DNA from: Pseudophaeobacter arcticus DSM 23566
Lineage (GTDB): Bacteria > Pseudomonadota > Alphaproteobacteria > Rhodobacterales > Rhodobacteraceae
DNA length: 64,000 nucleotides
NCBI RefSeq assembly: GCF_000473205.1
Contig: NZ_KI421507.1
Span: 1,461,934-1,525,933, forward strand
Direction of reading: 5' to 3'
Shown: positions 36,945 to 46,084 of the stretch, piece by piece
Numbering within the stretch: position 1 is the stretch's first letter
How the letters are laid out: every line of letters begins with the position of its first letter
Made by a program: the position numbers and the translations under genes
The notes under the pieces: generated by a model
The model's input: only the letters and a program-made list of their open reading frames with translations
What the model was told of the DNA's origin: nothing
Databases searched by the model: none

Positions 36945-37262
36945 CTTACAACTCCATGGATGATGAACCAGTTTGGCAGCCAGTTATAAGAGTTCTAAAT
37001 TGAGCGCAACCATCTCTGGGCCTTGTCGTGAAACAGTCATGGAATGGCTGGGGAATGAGTTGAAAATAAGCACAAATGCCCGAAATTTTAGCCCTGTCGC
37101 GCTGCGGGAGGGGCCTGGGGTTGTGCAAGGGTGTGCTGAGTCAAATAGCGCCAGAACTTGCGGCTATGCATCACTTGCATTGCCGATATCTCAATGTCGC
37201 GGTGACGCCAAGGAATGAACGTGCTAAGTCACCTGGGAACACAGGCCAGAAGCGGACCCACC
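36945..37262. other. Divergent intergenic region, peroxiredoxin/lipA
   Basis: About 318 bases with promoters for both flanking genes presumed. Short open frames (for example 37076-37270 plus) show no family similarity. No inverted repeat strong enough to call was seen. Confidence 0.4.
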
Positions 37263-38216
37263 ATGCGTGATCTAAAAATTCCCGAGCAACGGCACCCCGA
37301 AAAGGCAAATCGCCCGGACAATGCCCAGCCAAAGAAACCCAGCTGGATCCGGGTAAAGGCCCCGGGCGGCAAGGGCTATGCGGAAACGCATAAGATCATG
37401 CGCGACAATGGGCTGGTCACGGTCTGCGAAGAAGCGGGCTGCCCGAATGTGGGCGAATGCTGGAGCCAGGGGCACGCCACCATGATGATCATGGGCGAGG
37501 TCTGCACCCGTGCCTGTACCTTCTGCAATATCGCCACCGGAAAACCGCCCGAAGATCTGGACGCCTTTGAGCCTGGCCGGGTGGCCCATGCAGTGCAAAA
37601 ACTTGGTTTGAATCACGTGGTCATCACCTCGGTGGATCGCGACGATATCAGCGATGGCGGAGCAGAGCATTTTGCCCAGACAATCCGCGCCGTGCGCCAC
37701 CGCAGCCCCGCGACCACCATCGAGACCCTGACGCCCGACTTTATCAAATGTGACATGGCGGTGATTGAACAGATCATCGAGGCGCGTCCCGATGTGTTCA
37801 ACCACAACCTGGAAACGGTGCCGGGCCTCTACCCCGAGGTGCGCCCCGGCGCGCGCTATTTCCACTCCCTGCGCTTGTTGCAGCGGGTCAAGGAGCTGGA
37901 TCCGTCGATGTTCACCAAATCCGGCATCATGGTTGGCCTGGGCGAGGACGAACAAGCGGTGCGTCAGGTGATGGACGACATGCGGGCCGCCGATATCGAT
38001 TTCCTCACCATTGGTCAGTACCTGCAGCCAACGCCAAAACACCACGCGGTGGATCGTTTTGTAACACCTGAGGAGTTCAAATCATATGAGAAGGCCGCCT
38101 ATGGCAAGGGCTTCCATATGGTGTCGGCCACACCGTTGACGCGGTCTTCTTATCATGCGGGAGATGATTTTGCCCGGCTGCGGGCTGCGCGGAATGCCAA
38201 ACTCGGCTTGGCCTAA
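37263..38216 (+). CDS. lipA: Lipoyl synthase
   Basis: A 317-residue radical SAM enzyme that inserts two sulfurs into octanoyl groups on lipoyl domains. It shows both cluster motifs: the auxiliary one in [12 protein letters not shown] (Cys55, Cys60, Cys66) and the radical [11 protein letters not shown] (Cys81, Cys85, Cys88). A conserved SSY-type serine is in TRSSYHAG near the end. Length is normal. ATG 37263 is chosen because homologues begin [15 protein letters not shown]; an ATG at 37215 has no family support. Confidence 0.97.
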   Translation: MRDLKIPEQRHPEKANRPDNAQPKKPSWIRVKAPGGKGYAETHKIMRDNGLVTVCEEAGCPNVGECWSQGHATMMIMGEVCTRACTFCNIATGKPPEDLDAFEPGRVAHAVQKLGLNHVVITSVDRDDISDGGAEHFAQTIRAVRHRSPATTIETLTPDFIKCDMAVIEQIIEARPDVFNHNLETVPGLYPEVRPGARYFHSLRLLQRVKELDPSMFTKSGIMVGLGEDEQAVRQVMDDMRAADIDFLTIGQYLQPTPKHHAVDRFVTPEEFKSYEKAAYGKGFHMVSATPLTRSSYHAGDDFARLRAARNAKLGLA

Positions 38217-38277
38217 TCAAAACGCCCCAGACGGCAGGCATCACATCAGGTGGAGACCTGCAACGTTGTGATGCCTG

Positions 38278-38709
38278 TCATGGGATTTCTTTCTCCCCCT
38301 CGCGCCCGTCCTTACGCCCGTCCTCGCACCTGTTGTCACTCTCCCTATCTTGCTCATATTGCGTGGTATTTGCAAAATCGGGCAGGCAGGATTCCCGGCG
38401 GATGGTCCACAGCTCGTAGGTCGGCGTGAGCTGGTTCGGCTGGTCCAGTATCCCGAGGTGAACTTCGATCTCATCTTCGCTGCGAGAAAAAACCGAAGAG
38501 CCACATTTGGGGCAGAAGAAACGCCCCGCATAGCTGTGGGTTGGACCTGTGATGGTCACGGAGCCTTCTGGGAAAACGGCGGAGGCGTGAAACAGCGCTC
38601 CGTGGTGTTTGCGGCAGTCAAGGCAGTGACAAATACCAACCCGGTAGGGTTGGCCTTTTGCAGTCACCCTAACGCTGCCACATAAACAGCCACCAAGGAA
38701 TTCCGTCAT
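38278..38709 (-). CDS. GFA family (CENP-V/glutathione-dependent formaldehyde-activating type) protein
   Basis: A 143-residue Zn protein with GGCLCGSVR, CHCLDCRKHHG and FFCPKCGSS, the seven or so cysteines of the GFA/CENP-V fold. Most members have no proven enzyme activity; the formaldehyde link applies to few. The last ~28 residues form a highly charged tail (DRESDNRCEDGRKDGREGE), encoded by a 12-base repeat (GCCCGTCCTTAC-like at 38303-38327), beyond the usual end of the domain. GAGGGAG precedes ATG 38709. Not obviously linked to neighbours. Confidence 0.85.
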   Translation of the reverse strand: MTEFLGGCLCGSVRVTAKGQPYRVGICHCLDCRKHHGALFHASAVFPEGSVTITGPTHSYAGRFFCPKCGSSVFSRSEDEIEVHLGILDQPNQLTPTYELWTIRRESCLPDFANTTQYEQDRESDNRCEDGRKDGREGEKEIP

Positions 38710-38784
38710 GGGGCGCTCCCTCTTAAGTGTGGCGCGGGACAATGGGGGCCCGTCAGCCACCGCCTGTCAGTCACCGCCAGTCAG

Positions 38785-39330
38785 TCAGCTTTCGTCAGTA
38801 AAACGCACTTTGCCAATATAGGGCAGGTTGCGATTGCGCTGCGCAAAGTCGATGCCATAGCCCACGACAAATTCATCGGGAATTTCAAAGCCAATCCAAT
38901 CGGAGCGGAAATCCACTTCGCGGCGCGACGGTTTGTCCAGCAGGGCGATGGATTTCAGCCGCGCCGGTTTGCGGCTTTCCAGCAGATGCGTGACATGGTT
39001 CAGGGTGTGGCCGGTATCGACGATATCTTCAACCACCAGCACATCACGCCCTTCAATTGCGCCGCGCAAGTCTTTGAGAATGCGCACTTCCCGGCTGCTT
39101 TCCATGGCGTCTCCATAGGAGGAAGCCTCCAGGAAATCGACCTCGATCGGCAGGTCCAGCTCACGCACCAGATCGGCAATAAAGACAAAGCTGCCGCGCA
39201 GCAGGCCAACAACAACCAGCTTATCCGTGTCGCCAAATTCCTGGGTGATATCGTCACACAGCTCTTCGATGCGCGCTGCAATAGTTTTGGCTGAAATCAT
39301 CACATCGATGACATATGGACGCTGTGGCAT
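38785..39330 (-). CDS. hpt: Hypoxanthine phosphoribosyltransferase
   Basis: A 181-residue purine salvage enzyme making IMP or GMP from hypoxanthine or guanine and PRPP. The PRPP loop [17 protein letters not shown] and the GLLRGSFVF segment are clear, and the C-terminal [21 protein letters not shown] matches Hpt rather than other phosphoribosyltransferases. It is divergent from the COQ10-like gene. An alternative start is [10 protein letters not shown] ten residues in. Confidence 0.95.
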   Translation of the reverse strand: MPQRPYVIDVMISAKTIAARIEELCDDITQEFGDTDKLVVVGLLRGSFVFIADLVRELDLPIEVDFLEASSYGDAMESSREVRILKDLRGAIEGRDVLVVEDIVDTGHTLNHVTHLLESRKPARLKSIALLDKPSRREVDFRSDWIGFEIPDEFVVGYGIDFAQRNRNLPYIGKVRFTDES

Positions 39331-39406
39331 GGCTGACCCCTTGAAATTCCCGCGCGTTCATAGGACATGACGCGGCACGATCATAGCAAGAAAATTGATG
39401 TCGCTC

Positions 39407-39853
39407 ATGCCAGTTCACTCAGAAAACCGCCAGATGCCCTATACCGCACAGCAGATGTACGGGCTTGTGGCGGATGTGGCGCAATATCCAAAATTCCTGC
39501 CCTGGTGCGCCGCCGCGCGCATTCGCAGCCGCAGCCAGCAGGGCCCGGCCGAGGTGATGGAGGCGGATCTGGTGATCTCTTTCAAGGTATTTCGCGAGCG
39601 TTTTGGCAGCCGGGTGACGCTATTTGCTGATGATATGAAGATTGATACCGAATATCTGGATGGCCCCTTTCGCCACATGAAGTCGAACTGGAGCTTTGCG
39701 CCACGCGAAGATGGCACCTGTGATGTCACCTTCTTTGTTGATTTTGAGTTCAAAAATGCGGTGTTGCAAGGCATCATCGGGGTTGTCTTCAACGAGGCAA
39801 TGCAGCGTATTGTGAAGGCATTCGAGCGTCGCGCGGCTGAGCTATATGGCTAG
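39407..39853 (+). CDS. COQ10/RatA-like START-domain protein (ubiquinone-binding)
   Basis: A 148-residue polyketide cyclase/START-type protein starting MPVHSENRQMPYTAQQMYGL. ADVAQYPKFLPWCAAARI and FRERFGSRVTL are typical of the COQ10 branch, which binds ubiquinone and aids electron transfer. The family is also annotated RatA, a ribosome-associated toxin in E. coli, but the alphaproteobacterial form is usually taken as COQ10. ATG 39407 is preferred by homology; the frame opens earlier at a TTG/ATG pair (39395, 39398). Confidence 0.88.
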   Translation: MPVHSENRQMPYTAQQMYGLVADVAQYPKFLPWCAAARIRSRSQQGPAEVMEADLVISFKVFRERFGSRVTLFADDMKIDTEYLDGPFRHMKSNWSFAPREDGTCDVTFFVDFEFKNAVLQGIIGVVFNEAMQRIVKAFERRAAELYG

Positions 39854-39881
39854 GCTGCCCTGAACACAGGAAGCCTGAACG

Positions 39882-41174
39882 ATGAATACCCCCTTCGCGG
39901 GCCAATTGGCCGCTTTTGCAACGTCACAGATAAAGCCCTCCGTATTGGCCCGCCAGATGGCGCGGCTCTCGGCGCTGGACTGGCTGGCCTGTGGCTGTGC
40001 CGGAACCGCAGAACCAGTGTCGCGGATTCTGCGTGATCAGGCCCTGTCCGAGGCCGGGGCGGCGCAGGCAACCCTGTTTGGCGGCACCCAGGTGCCCGCG
40101 CGGATGGCGGCGCTTGCCAATGGCACCATCTCGCATGCGCTGGACTATGACGACACCCATTTTGCCCATATCGGCCACCCCTCGGTGGCGGTGTTCTCTG
40201 CAGCTTTTGCGCTTGGCGAACTTCAGGGCAACAGCCTGCAACAGGTGATCGAGGCGGCGCTGTTTGGCATGGAGCTGTCTATCCGGGTGGGGCTGTGGTT
40301 GGGGCGCTCGCATTACCAAAAGGGCTATCACCAGACGGCAACGGCTGGGGCCTTTGGTGCCACGGTGGCCGCGGGTCGGCTGTTGGGGCTGAACACCGAT
40401 CAGATGGAAATGGCGCTGGGGCTTTGCGCCACCCGCGCGGCGGGGCTGAAGGCGCAATTTGGCACCATGGGTAAGCCCTATAATGCCGGACTGGCTGCCA
40501 CCGCCGGGGTTGAAGTCGCCCAGTTGATCAAAGCGGGGTTTGAGGCAAACCCCGGGGCCATGGAGGGCACCTTGGGGTTTGGGGCAACCCATCACGGTGA
40601 AGGTAACCTGGAGGCGGCGCTGCAGGATCTGGGGCAGGTCTGGCTGTTTGAAACCATCAGCCATAAATTCCACGCCTGTTGTCACGGGCTGCATGCGGCA
40701 TTGGAGGCCTCTCGTAGCCTGGATCTGGCCGCGCCCGAGATCGCCAGCCTGACGGTGCGCACCCATCCGCGCTGGATGACCGTGTGCAACCAGCCCGCGC
40801 CGGATACAGGCCTGGGGGCAAAGTTTTCCTACCGGACGGTTCTGGCCCTGCAGGCGCTTGGCAAAGACACCGCGCGGCTGGACAGTTACAGCGATGCGCT
40901 GTGCCGGGATCCACGGCTGGTTGCCCTGCGTGATCAGATCCATGTGCAGGCAGATGACAGCCTCGCCGAGACAGCGGCGCATGTGACGCTGGTGCGGCGC
41001 GACGGCAAGCGCCTGGAGGCCAGCCATGACCTGCAGGCGCCGGTGGGTTATGAGGCACGCGAAGCGCGGCTGCTGGCCAAGGCTGCGGCCTTGTTGGGTC
41101 CCTCGCGCAGTGCGGCACTGTGGTCGGTGCTTCAGGGGGCAGGATCTGCGGCGGATGTCACCCCGTTTTTCTAA
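39882..41174 (+). CDS. MmgE/PrpD family protein
   Basis: A 430-residue protein of the 2-methylcitrate dehydratase (PrpD)/immune-responsive (IRG1) fold. Features include DWLACGCAG, ALANGTISHALDYDDTHFAHIGHPS, HQTATAGAFGATVAAGRLLGL and HKFHACCHGLHAA. The HALDYDDTH segment and the His in the lid region are catalytic in relatives. No prpB or prpC gene is near, so it is not a clear methylcitrate-cycle enzyme; family members also include decarboxylases and epimerases. AGGAAGCCTGAACG precedes the ATG. Confidence 0.88.
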   Translation: MNTPFAGQLAAFATSQIKPSVLARQMARLSALDWLACGCAGTAEPVSRILRDQALSEAGAAQATLFGGTQVPARMAALANGTISHALDYDDTHFAHIGHPSVAVFSAAFALGELQGNSLQQVIEAALFGMELSIRVGLWLGRSHYQKGYHQTATAGAFGATVAAGRLLGLNTDQMEMALGLCATRAAGLKAQFGTMGKPYNAGLAATAGVEVAQLIKAGFEANPGAMEGTLGFGATHHGEGNLEAALQDLGQVWLFETISHKFHACCHGLHAALEASRSLDLAAPEIASLTVRTHPRWMTVCNQPAPDTGLGAKFSYRTVLALQALGKDTARLDSYSDALCRDPRLVALRDQIHVQADDSLAETAAHVTLVRRDGKRLEASHDLQAPVGYEAREARLLAKAAALLGPSRSAALWSVLQGAGSAADVTPFF

Positions 41175-41186
41175 TCTGGTGGTGAA

Positions 41187-41221
41187 ATGAAAAACGGGCT
41201 CCCCAAAATCTGGGAAGCCCG
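41187..41221 (-). terminator. Terminator of amtB
   Basis: CGGGCT-C-CCC (41195-41204) pairs with GGG-A-AGCCCG (41212-41221) with one mismatch; on the minus strand it is followed by TTTTTCATTT. It lies about 95 bases after the amtB stop and also just after the MmgE/PrpD gene. Confidence 0.72.
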
Positions 41222-41316
41222 CCAGTAGCACAGTCTGCAAGCTGCTGCATCCATGCCGCGTGAGTGGTGGCATTTGCCGCGAGAGAACAGGCCCCAAGAG
41301 GGGCACGCTCGCTTTG

Positions 41317-42498
41317 TTAGCTGGTCATGTCGTAGGCGCGTTCGCCGTGCACAGAGATATCTAGCCCGTTTGTTTCGGTTTCAACGTCAACGCGCAAAGA
41401 TGTGAAGGCGCCGACGATCTTGATCAGGGCAATGGTGACAACGGTGGTGAAGATGCCGACCACCGCCAGCGCGCCCAGCTGAGCACCCCAGGCACCCTGT
41501 CCAAAGACCGCGATCATGATGGTGCCAAAGATGCCGCCAACGCCGTGTACGGCAAACACATCCAGCGTGTCGTCGATATGCAGCTTGTTGCGCACCAGAT
41601 TGACCAGCTCCTGACAGAGAATACCGGCGATACCGCCAATGATCAGCGCCTCAATGGGGCCAACAAAACCGCTGGCCGGGGTGATCGAAGCAAGGCCTGC
41701 AATGGTGCCTGTCACCAGACCCACAACCGAGGCCTTGCCGTATTTGATCTTCTCCCACAGCGCCCAGGTGAGCGAGGCCGCAGCGGCGGAAATATGGGTG
41801 ACGGTCAGCGCCATGGCCGCGCCACCATCTGCCGCCAGCTGCGAGCCGCCGTTAAAGCCAAACCAGCCAACCCAGAGCATCGCAGCGCCAATGACCACAT
41901 AGCCGGGGTTATGGGGCGGGGTGGTACGGTTTTTGCGGGGGCCGAGGAAGATCGCGATGATCAGCGCCGCCAGACCGGCGGTTTCATGCACCACGATGCC
42001 ACCGGCAAAGTCCCTGACGCCGATCTCTCCAAAGATGCCGCCATCCGCCATGATGCCGCCACCCCAGATCCAGTGCACCACAGGCGCATAGCACAACAGC
42101 ATCCACAGCCCCGAAAAGGTCAGCACAAAGGCAAAGCCAACCCGTTCCACATAGGCGCCCACAATCAGCGCCGGGGTGATGATGGCAAAGGTCATCTGAA
42201 AGGCAAAGAACAGAACCTCGGGCAGGGTGCCGCTGAGGCTCTCAGCGGTGACGCCATTGAGGAACATTTTGTCCAAACCGCCCCAATAGCCGCTCTCCCC
42301 GGGTCCAAAGGCAATTGTGTAGCCAAAGGCGAGCCAGAGAATGCTCATCAAACAGGCAATTGCGTAGCATTGCATAAAGACGCTGAGCACATTTCGTGCA
42401 CGCACCAAGCCGCCATAAAACAGGGCAAGCCCCGGCAAAGTCATAAACAGCACCAGGGCCGTTGCTACAATGATCCAAGCTGTATCAGCTCCATTCAT
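41317..42498 (-). CDS. amtB: Ammonium transporter AmtB
   Basis: A 393-residue Amt family channel with about eleven membrane spans. The two pore histidines are in GGIVVHETAGLAAL and FAVHGVGGIFGT. ADTAWIIVATALVLFMTLPGLALF is the typical first span, after a very short periplasmic end with no clear signal peptide. GGAAGGACG precedes ATG 42498. No glnK gene is next to it, unlike the usual glnK-amtB pair, so the PII partner must be encoded elsewhere. The Ntr regulators 3 kb away may control it. Confidence 0.95.
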   Translation of the reverse strand: MNGADTAWIIVATALVLFMTLPGLALFYGGLVRARNVLSVFMQCYAIACLMSILWLAFGYTIAFGPGESGYWGGLDKMFLNGVTAESLSGTLPEVLFFAFQMTFAIITPALIVGAYVERVGFAFVLTFSGLWMLLCYAPVVHWIWGGGIMADGGIFGEIGVRDFAGGIVVHETAGLAALIIAIFLGPRKNRTTPPHNPGYVVIGAAMLWVGWFGFNGGSQLAADGGAAMALTVTHISAAAASLTWALWEKIKYGKASVVGLVTGTIAGLASITPASGFVGPIEALIIGGIAGILCQELVNLVRNKLHIDDTLDVFAVHGVGGIFGTIMIAVFGQGAWGAQLGALAVVGIFTTVVTIALIKIVGAFTSLRVDVETETNGLDISVHGERAYDMTS

Positions 42499-42632
42499 GG
42501 GGTCGTCCTTCCATCCCGCTTGCGTGGTTGGTGGCTCACAGACCTGATCTGAAGTGAGGAAAAAAGCATCACGTGGATCAAAAGCGCCAAAAACATGGGC
42601 TTTTTTGAAAGTGATCAAAAATAAGGCGGAAT

Positions 42633-43184
42633 TTAAGAGCTCTTGCCTAAATCGCGTTCAATTTGCAAAACAGCGCGCTGCAGGAGAAAAAGCGCATATG
42701 CGCAGCTTTTTGCCCGGACATTTTCGCGGCCAAGGGCACCAAATTCGATGGTCTCCACCATGACCTTTTGGCCGGTTCTGGCGAGGCCAAAGCAAACACG
42801 GCCTTCGGGCTTATGTTCGGATCCGCCAGGGCCTGCAATGCCGGTGATCGAGACCGCCAGATCCACGCCCGCCCGGTGCAGCGCGCCCTCGCACATTTCC
42901 TGCGCCACTTCTTCGCTGACGGCGCCAAAGGCTGCCAGCGTCGACTCATTCACCCCCAGCATGTCTTGCTTGGCACGGTTGGAATAGGTGACAAAGCCGC
43001 GATCCAGCACGGCAGAGGAACCGGGCACATCCGTCAGGGCCGCCGCCACCATGCCGCCGGTGCAGCTTTCGGCGGTTGCCACGGTCAGGCCCAGTTGCGC
43101 GGCCAAAGCAATAAGCCCGGCAACATCGGGTTGGGTCGCTGGAACTGCCTTCTCTGGCGCTGCCTTGGGGAGGGATTGGCTCAT
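42633..43184 (-). CDS. pncC: CinA family nicotinamide-nucleotide amidohydrolase PncC
   Basis: A 183-residue stand-alone CinA C-terminal domain, which deamidates NMN in NAD recycling. The catalytic serine/lysine region is TAESCTGGMVAAALTDVPGS, with RGFVTYSNRAKQ and SITGIAGPGGS. A ~25-residue alanine/proline-rich leader precedes the domain. The start overlaps the pgpA stop by four bases, giving an ispDF-pgpA-pncC operon. Confidence 0.92.
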   Translation of the reverse strand: MSQSLPKAAPEKAVPATQPDVAGLIALAAQLGLTVATAESCTGGMVAAALTDVPGSSAVLDRGFVTYSNRAKQDMLGVNESTLAAFGAVSEEVAQEMCEGALHRAGVDLAVSITGIAGPGGSEHKPEGRVCFGLARTGQKVMVETIEFGALGRENVRAKSCAYALFLLQRAVLQIERDLGKSS

Positions 43185-43678
43185 AGCCCCAAAACTCCGT
43201 GGCTGAATCCGGCAAGCACCATCACCCCAAGGGCGGCCAGGAACCCGGCTATGATGTCATCCATCATCACCCCAACAGGGCCTTCTTTGCGATCTGCCCA
43301 GCCCACGGGGCCAGGTTTCCAGATGTCGAACAGGCGAAACAGAACAAAGGCGGTGACCCAGCCGGGCCACAGCGCGGTGATCGAGATATCATGCGCCCAG
43401 GCCGGGTAGGAAATCGCCCAGATCGCCAGCCATTGCCCGGCAACCTCGTCGATGACAATTTCAGACGGGTCATGATTTGCCTGCCCCCTTGTCATTGCAG
43501 CCGTGGCCCAGATGCCAATCACGGTACAGATGAGGGTGGCAAGGGCCAGCAGAGGAAAGCCGCCCCACTGATGCAACCCGTAGGCCAGCGGCAGCGCCGC
43601 CAGTGAGCCCCAGGTGCCGGGGGCGGGGCGCAAATAGCCAATGCCGCCAACAGTTGCCATTACAGAGGCCAGGGTCAT
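43181..43678 (-). CDS. pgpA: Phosphatidylglycerophosphatase A
   Basis: A 165-residue inner-membrane phosphatase that makes phosphatidylglycerol. Family motifs are [18 protein letters not shown], the metal-binding [13 protein letters not shown], and [17 protein letters not shown]. About three to four hydrophobic spans fit PgpA. It overlaps ispDF and pncC by four bases at each end. With psd in the same window it serves phospholipid synthesis, although the two are far apart. Confidence 0.95.
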   Translation of the reverse strand: MTLASVMATVGGIGYLRPAPGTWGSLAALPLAYGLHQWGGFPLLALATLICTVIGIWATAAMTRGQANHDPSEIVIDEVAGQWLAIWAISYPAWAHDISITALWPGWVTAFVLFRLFDIWKPGPVGWADRKEGPVGVMMDDIIAGFLAALGVMVLAGFSHGVLGL

Positions 43679-44862
43679 GGTTTCACCAGTGCGGCAGTGG
43701 CAAGAGAGGCAATGCCTTCGCTGCGTCCGGTAAAGCCCAAGCGCTCAGATGTAGTGGCCTTGATCGACACGCGGTTGGCATCAATCCCGAGGATTTCGGC
43801 CATGACGGCGCGCATCTTTGGCGCATGGGGGCCAATCTTTGGGTATTCACAGACCAGGGTGCAATCGACATTGGAGATCTGAAACCCCATGTCGCGTGCC
43901 AGATCGGCGGCATGGCGCAGGAAGATCTCGCTTGCGGCGCCTTTCCACTGGGGATCAGAGGGCGGGAAATGCTGGCCGATATCGCCCTGTGCCAAAGCAC
44001 CATAGATCGCATCCGTCACCGCATGCATGCCGACATCGGCATCGGAATGGCCCTGAAGGCTGCGATCATGCGGGATCTCGACACCGCAGAGGATGACGCT
44101 GTCACCGGGGCCAAAGCGATGTACATCGTAGCCATTGCCCAGTCTGACATCCGGTCTGATATTCATTTTCTCTTCCGTTTCCAAAATTCTGGCGGCGCGG
44201 GCAAAATCCTCGGGCCGGGTGATCTTAATATTGTCTGGCTCGCCGGCGATGATTGCAACCTCCAGCCCGGCGGCGCGGGCAACCTCGACATCGTCAGCGG
44301 CACCGCCGGGATGGCTGGCATGGGCGGCAAGGATCGCCTCCAGCCGGAACCCCTGCGGGGTCTGCGCCGCAAACAGCCCGGTGCGATCCTGCGTGCCGGT
44401 GACCTGCCCCTCAGCACCGGTCCACAGCGCGTCGGTGATCGCAAGGGCAGGGGCGGCGGCGGGGCCGTGGTCCAGGGCTGCAATGACCGATGCGATCAGC
44501 GCCTGACTGGTGCAGGGGCGGGCAGCATCATGGATCAATACCTTGGAAATCGGCAGGCCCTGCGCAGATCCTGCCCGAGCAAGATTGAGATCCCGCAGCG
44601 CAATCAATCCGTTTTGCACCGAGATCGCCCGCTCGGCGCCACCCGCTGTCAAAACAAGGTCGCTGTCGGTTGCAAAACTGTCCCAGGCGCTGCGGTCCTC
44701 AGGAGAGAGCACCAGCACAATTGTGCTGATCCCGGCGTCACGAAAAGCCTGCAGGGTCCAGTCGATGACCCGCTGACCTTTGAGAGCGCGCCATTGCTTG
44801 GGCAGGCCGCCACCGGCCCGGGTGCCGCGTCCTGCCGCGACGATCAAGGCTGCAGTGGTCAT
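43675..44862 (-). CDS. ispDF: Bifunctional IspD/IspF isoprenoid enzyme
   Basis: A 395-residue fusion for two steps of the MEP pathway. Residues 1 to about 230 are the IspD cytidylyltransferase ([30 protein letters not shown]). From about 235 on it is the IspF cyclase ([31 protein letters not shown], and Zn ligands Asp/His). GAGAGGG before ATG 44862 fixes the start. The fusion is common in alphaproteobacteria. It heads the operon with pgpA and pncC, divergent from dusB. Confidence 0.96.
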   Translation of the reverse strand: MTTAALIVAAGRGTRAGGGLPKQWRALKGQRVIDWTLQAFRDAGISTIVLVLSPEDRSAWDSFATDSDLVLTAGGAERAISVQNGLIALRDLNLARAGSAQGLPISKVLIHDAARPCTSQALIASVIAALDHGPAAAPALAITDALWTGAEGQVTGTQDRTGLFAAQTPQGFRLEAILAAHASHPGGAADDVEVARAAGLEVAIIAGEPDNIKITRPEDFARAARILETEEKMNIRPDVRLGNGYDVHRFGPGDSVILCGVEIPHDRSLQGHSDADVGMHAVTDAIYGALAQGDIGQHFPPSDPQWKGAASEIFLRHAADLARDMGFQISNVDCTLVCEYPKIGPHAPKMRAVMAEILGIDANRVSIKATTSERLGFTGRSEGIASLATAALVKP

Positions 44863-45097
44863 AAAACCCTCTCTCTTCTGGTTCCGTCGTGCCAAATCTG
44901 GTGTCTCGGCGCTTTGGCCCGGCTTCGATCTGTGCTGTGGAATGTTTAGGTTCTGCCAGTTCCAGAGGCAATCACCTGCGGTGAAGTGCTTAAAATTTAG
45001 GCAAGTGGTGGGAGTTGTGCCCTTGCAAGGGGCGGATTCATTGTCCAATACCGCGGGCTTCGGCTACAAAACACTCACTCGCACAAGGATTAGGCAA

Positions 45098-46084
45098 TTG
45101 TCCTTCACCCTCGGAACCACCTCTATGACCCCACCAATCGCGCTGGCCCCCATGGCTGGAATCACCGATCGCCCGTTCCGCGATCTGGTGCGCTCTTTTG
45201 GTGTGGGGCTGATGGTCAGCGAGATGGTGGCGAGCCAGGAAATGGTGCAGTCAAAGCCCGGTGTGCGTGAACGCGCCGAGCTGAGCGCCGATGTGGAGAA
45301 TACTGCGGTGCAACTGGCCGGGCGCGAAGCCAGCTGGATGGCGGAGGCCGCCCGACAGGTGGCAGATCGCGGCGCGCGGATGATTGACATCAACATGGGC
45401 TGCCCGGCCAAGAAGGTGACCAGCGGCTATTCCGGCTCGGCCTTGCTGAAAACGCCGGATCACGCGCTCTCATTGATCGAGGCAGTGGTGGCGGCGGTGG
45501 ATATTCCGGTGACCCTGAAAACCCGTCTGGGTTGGGACGACAACTGCCTGAACGCAGCATCCGTTGCGGCCCGTGCCGAAGCGGCAGGGGTTCAGATGGT
45601 CACCATCCATGGTCGCACCCGCTGCCAGTTTTACAAAGGCCGCGCCGATTGGGCTGCCATCCGGGCGGTCAAGGATGCGGTGAGCCTGCCGGTTCTGGCC
45701 AATGGAGACATTGTCGACAGCCAGACCGCCACGGCAGCCCTGGACCGCTCCGGGGCCGATGGGGTGATGATCGGGCGCGGCATCCAGGGCAAGCCCTGGC
45801 TCTTGGCTCAGGTTGCCAGTGACCTATGGGGAAACGCGGCTCCGCAGGTGCCTGAAGGTGCCGAGCTTATCCAAATGGTTTCAGCGCATTATGAGGCGAT
45901 GTTGTCCTTTTACGGCTCTGATCTGGGGCTGCGCGTCGCGCGCAAGCACCTGGGCTGGTACATGGATCTTGCCCAGACCCCAGCGCCGCTGCGGCGCGCG
46001 GTTTTGATTGAAAAAGATCCGGCTGAGGTGCTTCGGCTTTTGCCGGATGCCTTGTCCCAGCCGCAACGAGAGGGAGCAGCATGA
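45098..46084 (+). CDS. dusB: tRNA-dihydrouridine synthase DusB (NifR3)
   Basis: A 328-residue FMN enzyme reducing uridines in tRNA. It shows ALAPMAGITDRPFRDLV, INMGCPAKKVTSGYSGSALL (catalytic cysteine), and HGRTRCQFYKG plus ANGDI. No ATG fits the expected N terminus: a TTG at 45098 with AAGGA upstream gives the family start LSFTLG, while ATG 45125 would shorten the first strand. It corresponds to nifR3 of Rhodobacter and overlaps ntrB by four bases (ATGA), the classical nifR3-ntrB-ntrC order. Confidence 0.93.
   Translation: MSFTLGTTSMTPPIALAPMAGITDRPFRDLVRSFGVGLMVSEMVASQEMVQSKPGVRERAELSADVENTAVQLAGREASWMAEAARQVADRGARMIDINMGCPAKKVTSGYSGSALLKTPDHALSLIEAVVAAVDIPVTLKTRLGWDDNCLNAASVAARAEAAGVQMVTIHGRTRCQFYKGRADWAAIRAVKDAVSLPVLANGDIVDSQTATAALDRSGADGVMIGRGIQGKPWLLAQVASDLWGNAAPQVPEGAELIQMVSAHYEAMLSFYGSDLGLRVARKHLGWYMDLAQTPAPLRRAVLIEKDPAEVLRLLPDALSQPQREGAA

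Noticed and set aside
39924..41306. 460-codon frame antisense to the MmgE/PrpD gene
   Set aside because: No recognisable domains; the plus-strand protein has clear PrpD family motifs, so this is a shadow.
41317..42633. glnK next to amtB
   Set aside because: No PII-like frame is present on either side; the downstream neighbour is the MmgE/PrpD gene and the upstream one is pncC.
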